This document shows positions 27,044-35,319 of a stretch of DNA of 64,000 nucleotides, piece by piece. The position numbers and the translations under genes were made by a program. The stretch's first letter is position 1, and every line of letters starts with the position of its first letter. The notes beneath the pieces are model-generated. The model had not been told where the DNA came from, searched no databases, and saw only the letters and a list, made by a program, of their open reading frames with translations. The DNA lies in the NCBI RefSeq assembly GCF_014646335.1, contig NZ_BMNG01000004.1:376638-440637 (forward strand). The letters are read 5' to 3'. Origin of the DNA: Streptomyces lasiicapitis. GTDB lineage: Bacteria; Actinomycetota; Actinomycetes; Streptomycetales; Streptomycetaceae.

Positions 27044-27646
27044 TCACGCCTCCCCGGCCGTCTCGGCCAGCGCCTCGAACAGCAGGGCCGACGAGGTGGC
27101 GCCCGGGTCCTGGTGGCCGATGCTGCGTTCGCCGAGGTAGCTCGCCCTGCCCTTGCGGGCCTGCAGCGGCGTGGTGGCGAGGGCGCCCTCGTGGGCGGCG
27201 GCGCGGGCCGCCGCGAAGGACGTGGGGAGCGCGTCGACCGCGGGGACGAGGGCGTCCAGCATGGTCTTGTCGCCGGGTGCGGCCCCGCCGAGCGCGGCCA
27301 CCGCGTCCACGCCGGTACGCAGCGCGTCGGCGAACTCGGCCTCGCTGACCTGCGCCGCGTCGCCGAGGGACTTGCCGGTGCGGCGCAGCAGCGTGCCGTA
27401 CAACGGCCCGGACGCGCCGCCGACGGTGGAGATCAACTGCCGTCCGGCCAGGGTCAGGACGGCGCCGGGGGTGTCCGGGGCCTCCTTCTCCAGGACGGAG
27501 GCGACGGCGGTGAAACCGCGCTGGAGGTTGCTGCCGTGGTCGGCGTCGCCGATGGGCGAGTCCAACTCGGTGAGCCGGTCCGCCTCGCGGTCGACGGCCG
27601 CGGCGGCCGTGGTCAGCCAGCGGCGGAAGAAATCGGCGTCGAGCAC
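27044..27646 (-). CDS. dhaL: dihydroxyacetone kinase subunit DhaL
   Basis: A 200-residue ADP-binding subunit. The Mg/ADP-binding motif GDADHGSN lies at residues 33-40, with further conserved segments VGGASGPLYGTLLR near 95 and GDKTMLDAL near 128. It transfers the phosphate from DhaM through tightly bound ADP to dihydroxyacetone held by DhaK. The start is GTG 27646 with an AAGGAG ribosome site; it is the second gene of the dhaKLM operon. Confidence 0.93.
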   Translation of the reverse strand: MLDADFFRRWLTTAAAAVDREADRLTELDSPIGDADHGSNLQRGFTAVASVLEKEAPDTPGAVLTLAGRQLISTVGGASGPLYGTLLRRTGKSLGDAAQVSEAEFADALRTGVDAVAALGGAAPGDKTMLDALVPAVDALPTSFAAARAAAHEGALATTPLQARKGRASYLGERSIGHQDPGATSSALLFEALAETAGEA

Positions 27647-27684
27647 TGAAACTCCTTGCGTTGTCGTTACGTTGGGCAGGGTGC

Positions 27685-28677
27685 TCACATGCCCCAGCGC
27701 AGCCCCGCGGTGCGGACCGGCGCGTCCCAAAGGCGCAGCATCTCCTGGTCGACCTGGCACAGCGTGACGGAGGCGCCCGCCATGTCGAGGGAGGTCACGT
27801 AGTTGCCGACGAGGGTGCGGGCCACCGGGACCTCGCGTTCGCGGAGCACGCGCTGGACCTCGGCGTTGAAGCCGTACAGCTCCAGGAGCGGGGTGGCGCC
27901 CATGCCGTTGACGAGGACGAGCACGGGGTCGCTCGGGTCGAGGTCCTGCAGGATGACGTCGACGGTGTAGTCGGCGATCTCCCGGGACGTCATCATGGCG
28001 CGCCGCTCGCGCCCCGGTTCGCCGTGGATGCCGACGCCCAACTCCAGCTCACCGGCGGGCAGATCGAAGGTCGGAGACCCCTTGGCAGGCGTGGAACAAG
28101 CACTGAGCGCGACCCCGAAACTGCGGGAGTTCTCATTCACCTGCCTGGCGATGGCCTCCACCCGCTCCAGCGGCATACCCTCCTCGGCGGCCGCGCCCGC
28201 CAGCTTCTCCACGAAGAGGGTGGCGCCGGTGCCGCGCCGCCCCGCCGTGTACAGGCTGTCGGTCACCGCGACGTCGTCGTTGACGAGGACCTTGGCGACC
28301 TGAATGCCCTCGTCCTCGGCAAGTTCGGCGGCCATGTCGAAGTTGAGCACGTCCCCGGTGTAGTTCTTCACGATGAACAGGACACCCGCGCCACTGTCCA
28401 CGGCCGCCGCGGCCCGCACCATCTGGTCCGGCACCGGCGAAGTGAACACCTCACCGGGACACGCCGCCGACAGCATCCCCGGCCCCACGAATCCACCGTG
28501 CAGCGGCTCGTGCCCGGACCCGCCGCCCGACACGAGCGCGACCTTCCCGGCGACGGGCGCGTCCCCCCGAATGATGACCCGGTTCTCCACATCCACGGCC
28601 AATTCCGGATGCGCGGCCGCCATACCCCTGAGCGCGTCAGCGACCACGGTCTCCGCCACGTTGATGAGCATCTTCAC
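27685..28677 (-). CDS. dhaK: dihydroxyacetone kinase subunit DhaK
   Basis: A 330-residue substrate-binding subunit. H218 in VGIHGEPG forms the covalent hemiaminal with dihydroxyacetone, and the VSGGGSGHEPLHGGF motif (residues 49-63) and FIVKNYTGDVLNF motif are intact. It acts in the cytoplasm in glycerol/DHA use. The start is GTG 28677 (product begins MKMLIN), 5 bp after a GGAGG site; the ATG two codons later is a possible alternative. It leads the operon dhaK-dhaL-dhaM, which ends at the hairpin at 26540-26572. Confidence 0.94.
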   Translation of the reverse strand: MKMLINVAETVVADALRGMAAAHPELAVDVENRVIIRGDAPVAGKVALVSGGGSGHEPLHGGFVGPGMLSAACPGEVFTSPVPDQMVRAAAAVDSGAGVLFIVKNYTGDVLNFDMAAELAEDEGIQVAKVLVNDDVAVTDSLYTAGRRGTGATLFVEKLAGAAAEEGMPLERVEAIARQVNENSRSFGVALSACSTPAKGSPTFDLPAGELELGVGIHGEPGRERRAMMTSREIADYTVDVILQDLDPSDPVLVLVNGMGATPLLELYGFNAEVQRVLREREVPVARTLVGNYVTSLDMAGASVTLCQVDQEMLRLWDAPVRTAGLRWGM

Positions 28678-28967
28678 GGGTACCTCCTGGTGAGATTGGC
28701 AGTTGAGCCTCTGGGCTGTGTCTATGCAGGTCAGAATACGCGTGGCAAGTTCTTGACAGCGTGGTGAGCAGCGCGGCGACCGGGGGACTGCCGCCCTGCA
28801 CGGCATCAGGCACCCAGAAAGCTGCACCAGGACGCAGAACTCGCCCTCCCTGGCGTCCCCTTCGAGCAGGAGCGGTGCCGCCGGCACGCTGAACCCTTCT
28901 TCCAGTTCAGTGCGCCGGTGACGATGCCGAGCGAGAACGGCGTCCGTTCGTGATCCACGCGCGCCGT

Positions 28968-29591
28968 CTATGGCGCAGAATTCCGGGGTTTGACCCCCAG
29001 GACGGCGAGTGTGGCGGTCCGCAGCCACGTTGCGGCCTCTTCCGCCGACAGGCGCTCCGCCCCGACTTCGTCGCCTGCCGCGTGGCCGAGCGCGGTGACT
29101 GCGGCCACCAACCAGGTGGCTGGTGGTGCGGGGTCGAACTCGCCTGACTGCTGGCCCTTCTCGATCAGCCGGGTGAGCCGGGCTGCGACGGGCTCGTGCC
29201 GGACTCGGTCGGCGTCGGCTCCAGCGTGGGTGCTTCCGAGCTGGAGGAGCACCGGGTTGCGCTCGAACAGCCGCCAGCCGATGTCCTGGAGTCGCAGCAG
29301 TGAGTCCAGGGCGGGGCCGCCGTGCTCTTCCGCCTCGTCCATCGCGGCCATGGCTTGGTCCGTGATCCGGTCGGCGACAGCGTTCAGCAGTGCGTCACGG
29401 GTGCCGAAGTGCGCGTACACGGTCTGGCGGGTCACCCCGGCGGCGGCTGCGATGGCGGCCATTCCGGCATCGGGCCGCTCGGCCAGCAGCCGGAGGGCGG
29501 CGTCCAGCACCGCGACCCTGCTGCGCTCGGCGTCGGCGCGACGGCGAGGCCGTGCCGACGACGAGTCACCCGGAGTCTCGAAACGAGTCAA
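28968..29591 (-). CDS. TetR-family transcriptional regulator
   Basis: A 207-residue regulator: after an Arg-rich start comes the TetR HTH (RVAVLDAALRLLAERPDAGMAAIAAAAGVTRQTVYAHFGTRDALLNAV). The start assigned is TTG 29591, with only a weak upstream purine run, so the real N-terminus is uncertain. It diverges from a SnoaL-like gene, and a TCTTAC/GTAAGA inverted repeat lies in the shared region, suggesting it represses that group. The 290 bp between it and dhaK hold no gene that I can see. Confidence 0.85.
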   Translation of the reverse strand: MTRFETPGDSSSARPRRRADAERSRVAVLDAALRLLAERPDAGMAAIAAAAGVTRQTVYAHFGTRDALLNAVADRITDQAMAAMDEAEEHGGPALDSLLRLQDIGWRLFERNPVLLQLGSTHAGADADRVRHEPVAARLTRLIEKGQQSGEFDPAPPATWLVAAVTALGHAAGDEVGAERLSAEEAATWLRTATLAVLGVKPRNSAP

Positions 29592-29592
29592 C

Positions 29593-29646
29593 TCTTACAC
29601 CCTTGTCAGAAATATATGCCGAGCTATATCTTACGAGATTGTAAGA
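29593..29646. promoter_or_regulatory. TCTTAC/GTAAGA repeats in the TetR-SnoaL divergent region (candidate operator)
   Basis: TCTTAC at 29629-29634 and GTAAGA at 29641-29646 form an inverted repeat with a 6-bp spacer. A third copy, TCTTACA, sits at 29593-29599 next to the TetR start. The region between is AT-rich (AATATATGCC, GCTATATC), as expected for promoters. An AT-rich palindrome beside a divergent TetR gene is the usual TetR operator layout. Confidence 0.62.
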
Positions 29647-29683
29647 GATCGCTGCGGAATGCGGCTTCACGCAGGGCAGGAGC

Positions 29684-30097
29684 ATGGTGCACCCTCTCCA
29701 CACGAAACCTCCCGAGCAGTTCATCGCCGACTTCTTCACCACCTTCACCGACGCTGTGGTGCATGGTTCGGAAGACGCCTCCGACCTGATGTCCAGGTAC
29801 TACACCCGCGACGTCGTTCAGGTCGCTGACGGCGTACGACTCGATTGGGGCCGCCTCCTCGCTCACCTCCGCCCGGTACGCAAGAACCTGCGAGAGTTCC
29901 GGTTCGAGGTGCACGAGGCATTCGCGTGCGGTGACCGGATCGCGGCCCGCTTCACGATCCACGCGCAGATGCGCAAGGGTGGCCCGGTGTCCACGCGAGT
30001 CCACATGTTCGCCGAGTTCACCCCCGAAGGTCTGCTGCGACGAGCCGAGCAGCTCACACGGTCCCTCACCCCGGCCGAACCGGGGGCGGGGGAGTGA
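29684..30097 (+). CDS. SnoaL-like/NTF2-fold protein
   Basis: A 137-residue single-domain protein (PEQFIADFFTTFTDAVVHGSEDASDLMSRYYTRDVVQVADG..RVHMFAEFTPEGLLRRAEQ) with the alternating helix/beta pattern of SnoaL-like polyketide cyclase or ketosteroid-isomerase folds. It diverges from the TetR gene and its stop overlaps the GTG of the DUF1772 gene (GTGA). No catalytic Asp/His pair can be assigned with confidence, so the substrate is unknown. Confidence 0.78.
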   Translation: MVHPLHTKPPEQFIADFFTTFTDAVVHGSEDASDLMSRYYTRDVVQVADGVRLDWGRLLAHLRPVRKNLREFRFEVHEAFACGDRIAARFTIHAQMRKGGPVSTRVHMFAEFTPEGLLRRAEQLTRSLTPAEPGAGE

Positions 30098-30585
30098 TCC
30101 GCAGGCGCATCCGGCTCGTCCAGGGTCTCGCCCTGCTGTCCACCGGAGCCCTCGCCGGCGCCTTCGGTTATGGAGCGGCCAATCTCGTCCCCACCTTCAA
30201 CGCCGTACCGCTCGACATGAGACTGTCCTTCCATGCCCAGTTGATGCAGATGAACGGCATCACCATGCAGGGTGCCATGGCCATGTCGGCGCTCAGTGCC
30301 CTCGCCCTTGCCGTCATGACGCGTGGCACCTCGCGGTGGCTGGCCGGAGGGGCCGGGCTCCTGGCTGTCGCGTCCTTCCTGATCACGCGTCTCGGCAACG
30401 TCCCCATCAACGGCCGTATCAAGCAGTGGGCAGCCACCTCGGCACCGGCCGATCACGCCGAGATCCTGGCTCGCTGGGAGGCGTTCAACTACGCACGCAC
30501 GGCTGCCGCGTTCGCTGCCTTCGCGCTGCTGATCCTTCTCTCCCTCGACAGGAAGAAGCTTGCGGCCGAGGAAGTCACTGGCTGA
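30094..30585 (+). CDS. DUF1772/anthrone-oxygenase-like membrane protein
   Basis: A 163-residue protein with four membrane helices. The DUF1772 signature NVPINGRIKQW followed by RWEAFNYARTAAAFAAF is clear. Some members act as anthrone oxygenases or associate with redox proteins, but most have no known role. GTG 30094 lies in an overlap with the SnoaL-like stop, so the two form a translationally coupled pair under the divergent TetR. Confidence 0.85.
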   Translation: MIRRRIRLVQGLALLSTGALAGAFGYGAANLVPTFNAVPLDMRLSFHAQLMQMNGITMQGAMAMSALSALALAVMTRGTSRWLAGGAGLLAVASFLITRLGNVPINGRIKQWAATSAPADHAEILARWEAFNYARTAAAFAAFALLILLSLDRKKLAAEEVTG

Positions 30586-30634
30586 CGGACATCACCGTCT
30601 CGCGGTCACCCGGCGCCTCGGTGCTCAGCGTTGT

Positions 30635-30687
30635 ATACCCCCTAGGGGTATGTTAAGTTCCCGCTCGAAGATACCCCGGTGGGGTAC
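30635..30687 (+). promoter_or_regulatory. two CsoR-like operators upstream of the MFS exporter
   Basis: ATACCCC-CTA-GGGGTAT (30635-30651) and ATACCCC-GGT-GGGGTAC (30671-30687) have the same arms and 3-bp centres and are 36 bp apart. This G/C-tract inverted repeat flanked by ATA/TAT is the pattern bound by CsoR/RcnR-type metal or sulphur sensors. They lie 21-73 bp before the MFS start codon. No csoR gene is visible in this window. Confidence 0.7.
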
Positions 30688-30707
30688 TTGAGCGAGGGGA
30701 TGGAATC

Positions 30708-32150
30708 ATGTCAACGGTCAACCCGAGGCGCTGGTGGGCGCTGCTCGTGCTCGCCGCCGCCCAGTTCATGGTGATCATGGATACCAGCATCATCGGGGTG
30801 GCTCTCCCCGAGATGCAGCGTGAACTCGGCTTCTCCCAAGGCGAGTTGCAGTGGGTCTTCAATGCCTACGTCATCGCCTTCGGCGGCCTCCTCCTGCTCG
30901 GCGGCCGACTCTCCGACCTTCTGGGTGCCCGCAAGGTCTTCAACGCGGGCTGGGTCGTCCTGATAGCGGGCTCTGTCGTCGCCGCGGCAGCGCAGAGCGC
31001 CTGGGTCGAGGTCGCGGGTCGCGCCGTGCAGGGTGTCGGCGGGGCGTTGATCGCGCCCGCTGCCATGACGCTGCTGATGATTCTCTTCGCCCACGACCCG
31101 AAGGAGCTGGGCAAGGCGATGGCGCTCTACGGCGCCGCGGCCCCCGCCGGCGGCACGGCGGGAGTCTTCCTGGGCGGTGTGTTCACCGAGTGGCTCAGCT
31201 GGCCCTGGATCTTCATCATCTACGTCCCGATCGGCGTCGCCACCCTCGCGGCCACCAAACTGCTGCCCGCCGTCGAGCCTCGCCGCGGCCGAGTGGACGT
31301 ACTCGGTGCCGTCTCCGTCACCGCCGGTCTCGCTCTCGCCGTCTTCGCCATCGTCCGCGCGGAGCACGTCGGGTGGGGTTCCAGCACCACCGTTCTTCAG
31401 CTCGTGGGCGCCGCCGCCCTGCTCGTCCTGTTCCTCGTGATCCAGGAATCGACAGGTCAGCCACTGATGCCGCTCGGTATCTGGCGGGTGCCGCGCCTGG
31501 GGTCCGCCAACCTGGCCATGGCGCTGCTCGGCGCCGCGTGGATCCCGATGTGGTACTTCCTCAACCTGTACCTGCAGCAGGTGCTCGGCTACGGGGCGTT
31601 CGCCTCCGGTGCGGCGCTGCTTCCGATGACCGTGCTCCTGATGATCTTCATGACGGCGATCACCGCGAAGCTGCTCGCGAAGTTCGGCGCCAAGCCGCTC
31701 ATCGGCGGCGGACTGCTTGTCCTTGCGGCAGGCCTGCTGTGGCTGTCGGCCGTCGAGCCGACCGGCTCGTTCGTGGTCGACGTCCTCCCCGCCTCACTGG
31801 TCGCAGCCCTCGGCATGTCATTGGCGTACATCCCGGCGATGATGGCCGCCATGTCCGGCGCCCCGCAGGAGCAGGCGGGCCTGGCCTCCGGGATCGTCAA
31901 CACCACCTACCAGGTCGGCTCGGCCCTCGGCCTGGCAGCCCTGACCGCCCTCGCCGCCTCGCAGGGCGCGGGACAGCCGGGCAACCTGCCGGCGCTCACC
32001 GACGGCTACAGCGCCGCGTTCCTGGGCGCCGCCGCGATCGCCGCGGCAGGCGGCCTCATCACCCTTCTTGCGATGCGCGGTGACAAGGCCGCGGCCGCCG
32101 CGCAGCAGGCCGAAGCTCTGCAGGCCAAGGGTGAGCAGATCGGCGTGTAG
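30708..32150 (+). CDS. MFS drug:H+ antiporter, DHA2 (EmrB/QacA) type
   Basis: A 480-residue exporter with about 14 helices. Motif A is seen as GGRLSDLLGARKVF, motif D1 as FMVIMDTSIIGVALPEMQRELG near the N-terminus, and the DHA2 motif C region as ALYGAAAPAGGTAGVFLGGVF. It would export a small lipophilic compound in exchange for protons. ATG 30708 follows a GAGCGAGGGG site. The two CsoR-like operators in its leader are unusual for this exporter class. A strong hairpin terminator follows. Confidence 0.88.
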   Translation: MSTVNPRRWWALLVLAAAQFMVIMDTSIIGVALPEMQRELGFSQGELQWVFNAYVIAFGGLLLLGGRLSDLLGARKVFNAGWVVLIAGSVVAAAAQSAWVEVAGRAVQGVGGALIAPAAMTLLMILFAHDPKELGKAMALYGAAAPAGGTAGVFLGGVFTEWLSWPWIFIIYVPIGVATLAATKLLPAVEPRRGRVDVLGAVSVTAGLALAVFAIVRAEHVGWGSSTTVLQLVGAAALLVLFLVIQESTGQPLMPLGIWRVPRLGSANLAMALLGAAWIPMWYFLNLYLQQVLGYGAFASGAALLPMTVLLMIFMTAITAKLLAKFGAKPLIGGGLLVLAAGLLWLSAVEPTGSFVVDVLPASLVAALGMSLAYIPAMMAAMSGAPQEQAGLASGIVNTTYQVGSALGLAALTALAASQGAGQPGNLPALTDGYSAAFLGAAAIAAAGGLITLLAMRGDKAAAAAQQAEALQAKGEQIGV

Positions 32151-32186
32151 CCGGTGGGCTGCCGGTCGGCCGCACGCGCCACTGTC

Positions 32187-32232
32187 AAAAGGGGCCGCTC
32201 GATGTCTCACCGGACATCGAGCGGCCCCTTTT
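32187..32232 (+). terminator. strong intrinsic terminator after the MFS gene
   Basis: A perfect 20-bp stem (arms 32187-32206 and 32213-32232) with a 6-base loop TCACCG; the core is GGGGCCGCTCGATGTC and its complement. The arm starts with AAAA and ends with TTTT, so it can work as a terminator in both directions. The rest of the 293-bp gap up to 32443 holds no recognisable gene. Confidence 0.92.
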
Positions 32233-32443
32233 CCGCTGTCGGATTCATGCAGTCGCACGGCAGTCCGGCCCCGCGCTCACGGAGCTGGCGTATTCATGCC
32301 ATGGCGTGCCTGTGCCGTGGCGCATGCGCGTCACGGCGTGAACGCGCAGGCTCAGCACGTGGATTGAGCCGTGGTACCCCGACACCCTGAGGAAAGGCGT
32401 CGCCGTCGGGCGGTGCCGCACCCTGCGCGAAGGAGAGACCTCG

Positions 32444-33583
32444 GTGAGTACGTCGCTGAGCACCCCCGTGGAGCGAAGCACGGGGACACCCGTCCGCCGC
32501 ACGATCCCGCACCCACGCCTGTGGCGCGCACCGAGCAACTGCCCGGACGTCGCGCCGGGCGCCCCTTCCGAGCACGTGGCATCCCCGACGTTCTGGATCA
32601 GCACGGCTCCGCTGGCGTCCGACGGCGAGCTGACCCTCGGGCAGCTGTCCGGGCCGTATGTGGCCGCCGACGTGCTGGCCCGGTTCCTGCGGGCCGAGGG
32701 TCGCGGTGTTCTGTTCACCGGTGCCACTGCCGACCACTCCGCCGCGGTGGAGGTGCGGGCGCTGCGTCGGGGCCGTAGCGCCGCCGGGGTCGCCGAGGGA
32801 TTCCGGGCCGCGATCGACGCGGACCGGCGGCGGGCAGGCATCGCCTTCGATCGGATCGTGTCGTCGCACGGCGACCGGGGCTACAGCCGCTGGTTGCGGA
32901 CGCTCGTGGCGTGGTTGCACGCACAGGGGATGCTCGCCCCGCTGGAACGTCCGTTGCCCCACTGCGCCCCGTGCGCGCGATGGCTGCACGGGGCGCACGT
33001 GACCGGCGGCTGCCCGCACCCCGAGGTTCGGATGCGGCGGGGGCGGGGGCGCTCGACGTACTCAACGAGTTCGGCTCGGACGCCGTGCGCCGCCATGCCG
33101 TGGCCGGCGAGGGACTGGTGCAGGCACGCGCGGTGCTCGACGGGACGTGGAACCGCTGGCTCGACCGGCTTTTCGGTTCCGTACGGGAGTTGAGCGCGGG
33201 CCGGGTGCCGCAGGAGGCGCCGGGTGGGACCGGCTGGGCGGAGCATCACCGCCGTCTCGCGCACACAGTGAGGCTGTTGCGCGCGGCGTACGGAGACGGA
33301 GGAGCGGACACCTTCGAACCGCGCCGCGCGGTGCGGCTGCTCGACGCGACGGCAGGCATGACGCTGGCGCTGCCCTGCGAGGAACTCCCACAGGTGGCAG
33401 CGCAGTTGAGTGTCGCGGCGGCGCTCACCGCGTGGGCTCACCCGGTGATGCCGGAGGGTGCGCGGCGGCTCGCGGTCGCGATCGGCGTTCCGGCGGGCGG
33501 TCCGGTCACCCTTCGGCGCGCTCGCCGCGCCGCGGCCCGGTGCCCGCGTCCGGCCGCCGTCCACCCCGGTCTTCGGGTTCTGA
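32444..33583 (+). pseudogene. decayed methionyl-tRNA synthetase-like (class I tRNA ligase) gene
   Basis: GTG 32444 after AAGGAGAG opens a frame with MetRS-like N-terminal sequence (FWISTAPLASDGELTLGQLSGPYVAADVLARFLRAEGRGV), then the region near CAPCARWLHGAHVTGGCPH. In a different frame from about 33045 comes MetRS-like C-terminal sequence (ALDVLNEFGSDAVRRHAV..WNRWLDRLF..AWAHPVMPEGARRLA), ending near a TGA at 33581. The second half of the zinc region and the whole KMSKS segment are missing, the HIGH-type motif has lost its second His (LGQL), and the frame shifts. It is therefore a non-functional remnant of a stand-alone MetRS paralogue. Confidence 0.75.
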
Positions 33584-33593
33584 GCCGCCGGGG

Positions 33594-34326
33594 TCAGTCC
33601 AGCCAGCCCAGCCGTGCCGCCCGGACCCCGGCCTCGAAGCGGCTGGCCGCCCGCACGAGGGCGGGGCCGCGGGCCAGGATCGCCCCCACCTCGTGGCGCT
33701 CGGGGTCCATGGGCAGCAGCACGAACCGCCGGTCGGCGATGATCATGTTCATCGGGATGTCCGCGGCGATCCGCACCTCGGCGCCGACCGAGGCCTTGCG
33801 CCCGAGATGCTCCGCGCCCTGCGGGGTGTTGGCCCCCGCGGCGCTGGAGACGTAGCGCACCCGGACGCCCTTGGTGATTTGGTGCCGGTCACGGGACAGG
33901 GCGCGCTCCGGGATCTCCCGGCCCTGGTCGAGCAGCGGCTGCAGCGCGGCGAGTTCGTGCTCGACCGTCTCGGTGATGTCCTCCAGTGCCTGCTGGATGC
34001 GCCGGTAGTCGGTGATCACCTCGACCTCGACCTCGGCGGAAGGCGCGAGGACCTCGGAGCGCAGAAAGCGGGTGGCCAGGGACTCCAGACGGCCGTTGAC
34101 CTGCTTGGCGCGGCGCAGATCCTCGCGCAGCCGCCCGCGCTCGCCCTCCAGGAGCTTGATCAGGGCCATTTCGGGGCTGACCACGGCGACCGAGCCGGAC
34201 TCGGCCTCGGACGGCTCGCCGGCGGCGAGAGCGAGCCGGTTGTCGTGCTTGGCGCCCGTCGGTACGACCAGGCCCAGGTCGAGCAGTTCGCGGCGGCACC
34301 ACTCCAGTTCCTGTGGATCGACTTCG
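33594..34326 (-). pseudogene. LuxR/TrmB-type regulator remnant, truncated at both ends
   Basis: On the minus strand, sequence like the middle of streptomycete TrmB-HTH/LuxR regulators runs from about 34326 (DPQELEWCRRELLDLGLV) through VSPEMALIKLLEGERGRLREDLRR to FEAGVRAARLGWLD at a stop at 33594. There is no ATG or GTG start before GTG 34184, which lies inside the conserved part, and the C-terminal LuxR HTH is absent. The broken 5' end lies only about 40 bp from the CsoR-like operator that opens the metal-linked cassette, suggesting that insertion of the cassette cut the gene. Confidence 0.68.
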
Positions 34327-34361
34327 GCAAGCCCCCCTCGCGAGATATCGAGGTATCCAGA

Positions 34362-34378
34362 ATACCCCCAGGGGGTAT
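34362..34378 (+). promoter_or_regulatory. CsoR-like operator before the His-rich protein gene
   Basis: ATACCCCC-A-GGGGGTAT is a perfect 17-bp inverted repeat about one base centre. It is of the same class as the two sites at 30635-30687, though with longer G/C tracts. It lies 63 bp before the ATG of the His-rich protein and at the broken end of the LuxR remnant. Confidence 0.75.
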
Positions 34379-34441
34379 ATGGTTACGATCGTCGTCCTGA
34401 ACGGGCAACGCCAGAAAGCGCATCACGACAAGGGAGATGTC

Positions 34442-35281
34442 ATGAGGAATCACTCCGGCCACGACCAGGCCAACCACAGTGGCCACGGCGGCCACGGCAG
34501 CCACAGCGGCCACAGCGGAGCCCGGCCCGGTGGGTTGTCGGTCTCCGAGAGCGGGTACACCCTCGAGCTCGACTCGACGATCCTCGCCGCCGGTGTGCAG
34601 CCGGTCAGCTTCCGGGTGATCGGCCCCGACGGGCAGGCGGTGACCGCGTTCATGCCCGAGCACGACAAAGAACTGCACTTCATAGCTGTCCGGCGCGACA
34701 CGGCCGGGTTCCAGCACGTGCACCCGGTGATGGACGAGAAGGGCACCTGGAGCGTCGAACTGGCCCTGGAACCGGGGGACTGGCGGTTCTTCGCAGACAT
34801 CCACCCGGCCGGCCACAACGGGACCATGACGCTGGGGATCGATGCCGCGGTCGCCGGGCCCTACGACCCGCGGCCGCTCCCCGAGGCCACCGGGATCGCA
34901 CAGCTCGGCGAGTACACCGTCGCACTCGACGGCGAACTCCTGCCCGGCGAGGCGAGCGAACTGACCCTCACCGTCAGCAGGAACGACCACCCCGTCACCG
35001 ACCTGCAGCCCTACCTGGCCGCGTACGGGCACCTGGTGGCACTGCGGGTCGGCGACCTGGGCTACCTCCACGTCCACCCGGAGGGCGAACCCGGTGACGG
35101 CACCACCGCACCGGGACCCGGGATCTCCTTCATGGCGGTCGCGCCCACGGCCGGCACCTACCGCCTGTACCTGGACTTCCAGCACGACGACGTCGTCCGG
35201 ACGGCCGAGTTCACGGTGCGGACCGCCACCGCCGCACCCGAGCACGCCGACCACCACCACGGCCACCACGCACACCACTGA
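34442..35281 (+). CDS. His-rich putative metal-binding protein
   Basis: A 279-residue protein with His-rich ends: 8 His in the first 30 residues (HSGH and NHSGHGGHGSHSGH) and HADHHHGHHAHH at the C-terminus. The core has two beta-sandwich-like repeats, each with a conserved His cluster (FQHVHPVMDEKGTW near 98 and YLHVHPEGEPGDG near 210). This family is found beside copper-handling genes in actinobacteria. No signal peptide is visible, so it may buffer metal in the cytoplasm or depend on a partner. ATG 34442 has an AAGGGAG site; a CsoR-like operator lies upstream. Confidence 0.75.
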   Translation: MRNHSGHDQANHSGHGGHGSHSGHSGARPGGLSVSESGYTLELDSTILAAGVQPVSFRVIGPDGQAVTAFMPEHDKELHFIAVRRDTAGFQHVHPVMDEKGTWSVELALEPGDWRFFADIHPAGHNGTMTLGIDAAVAGPYDPRPLPEATGIAQLGEYTVALDGELLPGEASELTLTVSRNDHPVTDLQPYLAAYGHLVALRVGDLGYLHVHPEGEPGDGTTAPGPGISFMAVAPTAGTYRLYLDFQHDDVVRTAEFTVRTATAAPEHADHHHGHHAHH

Positions 35282-35319
35282 CCGCACGGACGCACGTACC
35301 CCGCACCGGAAGGAGCGTC

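Noticed and set aside
28678-28967. A gene in the gap between dhaK and the TetR gene
   Set aside because: Open frames here are extensions of the dhaK frame or short antisense frames with no motif. A possible TTGCCA / TAGACA promoter pair for dhaK is too weak to list.
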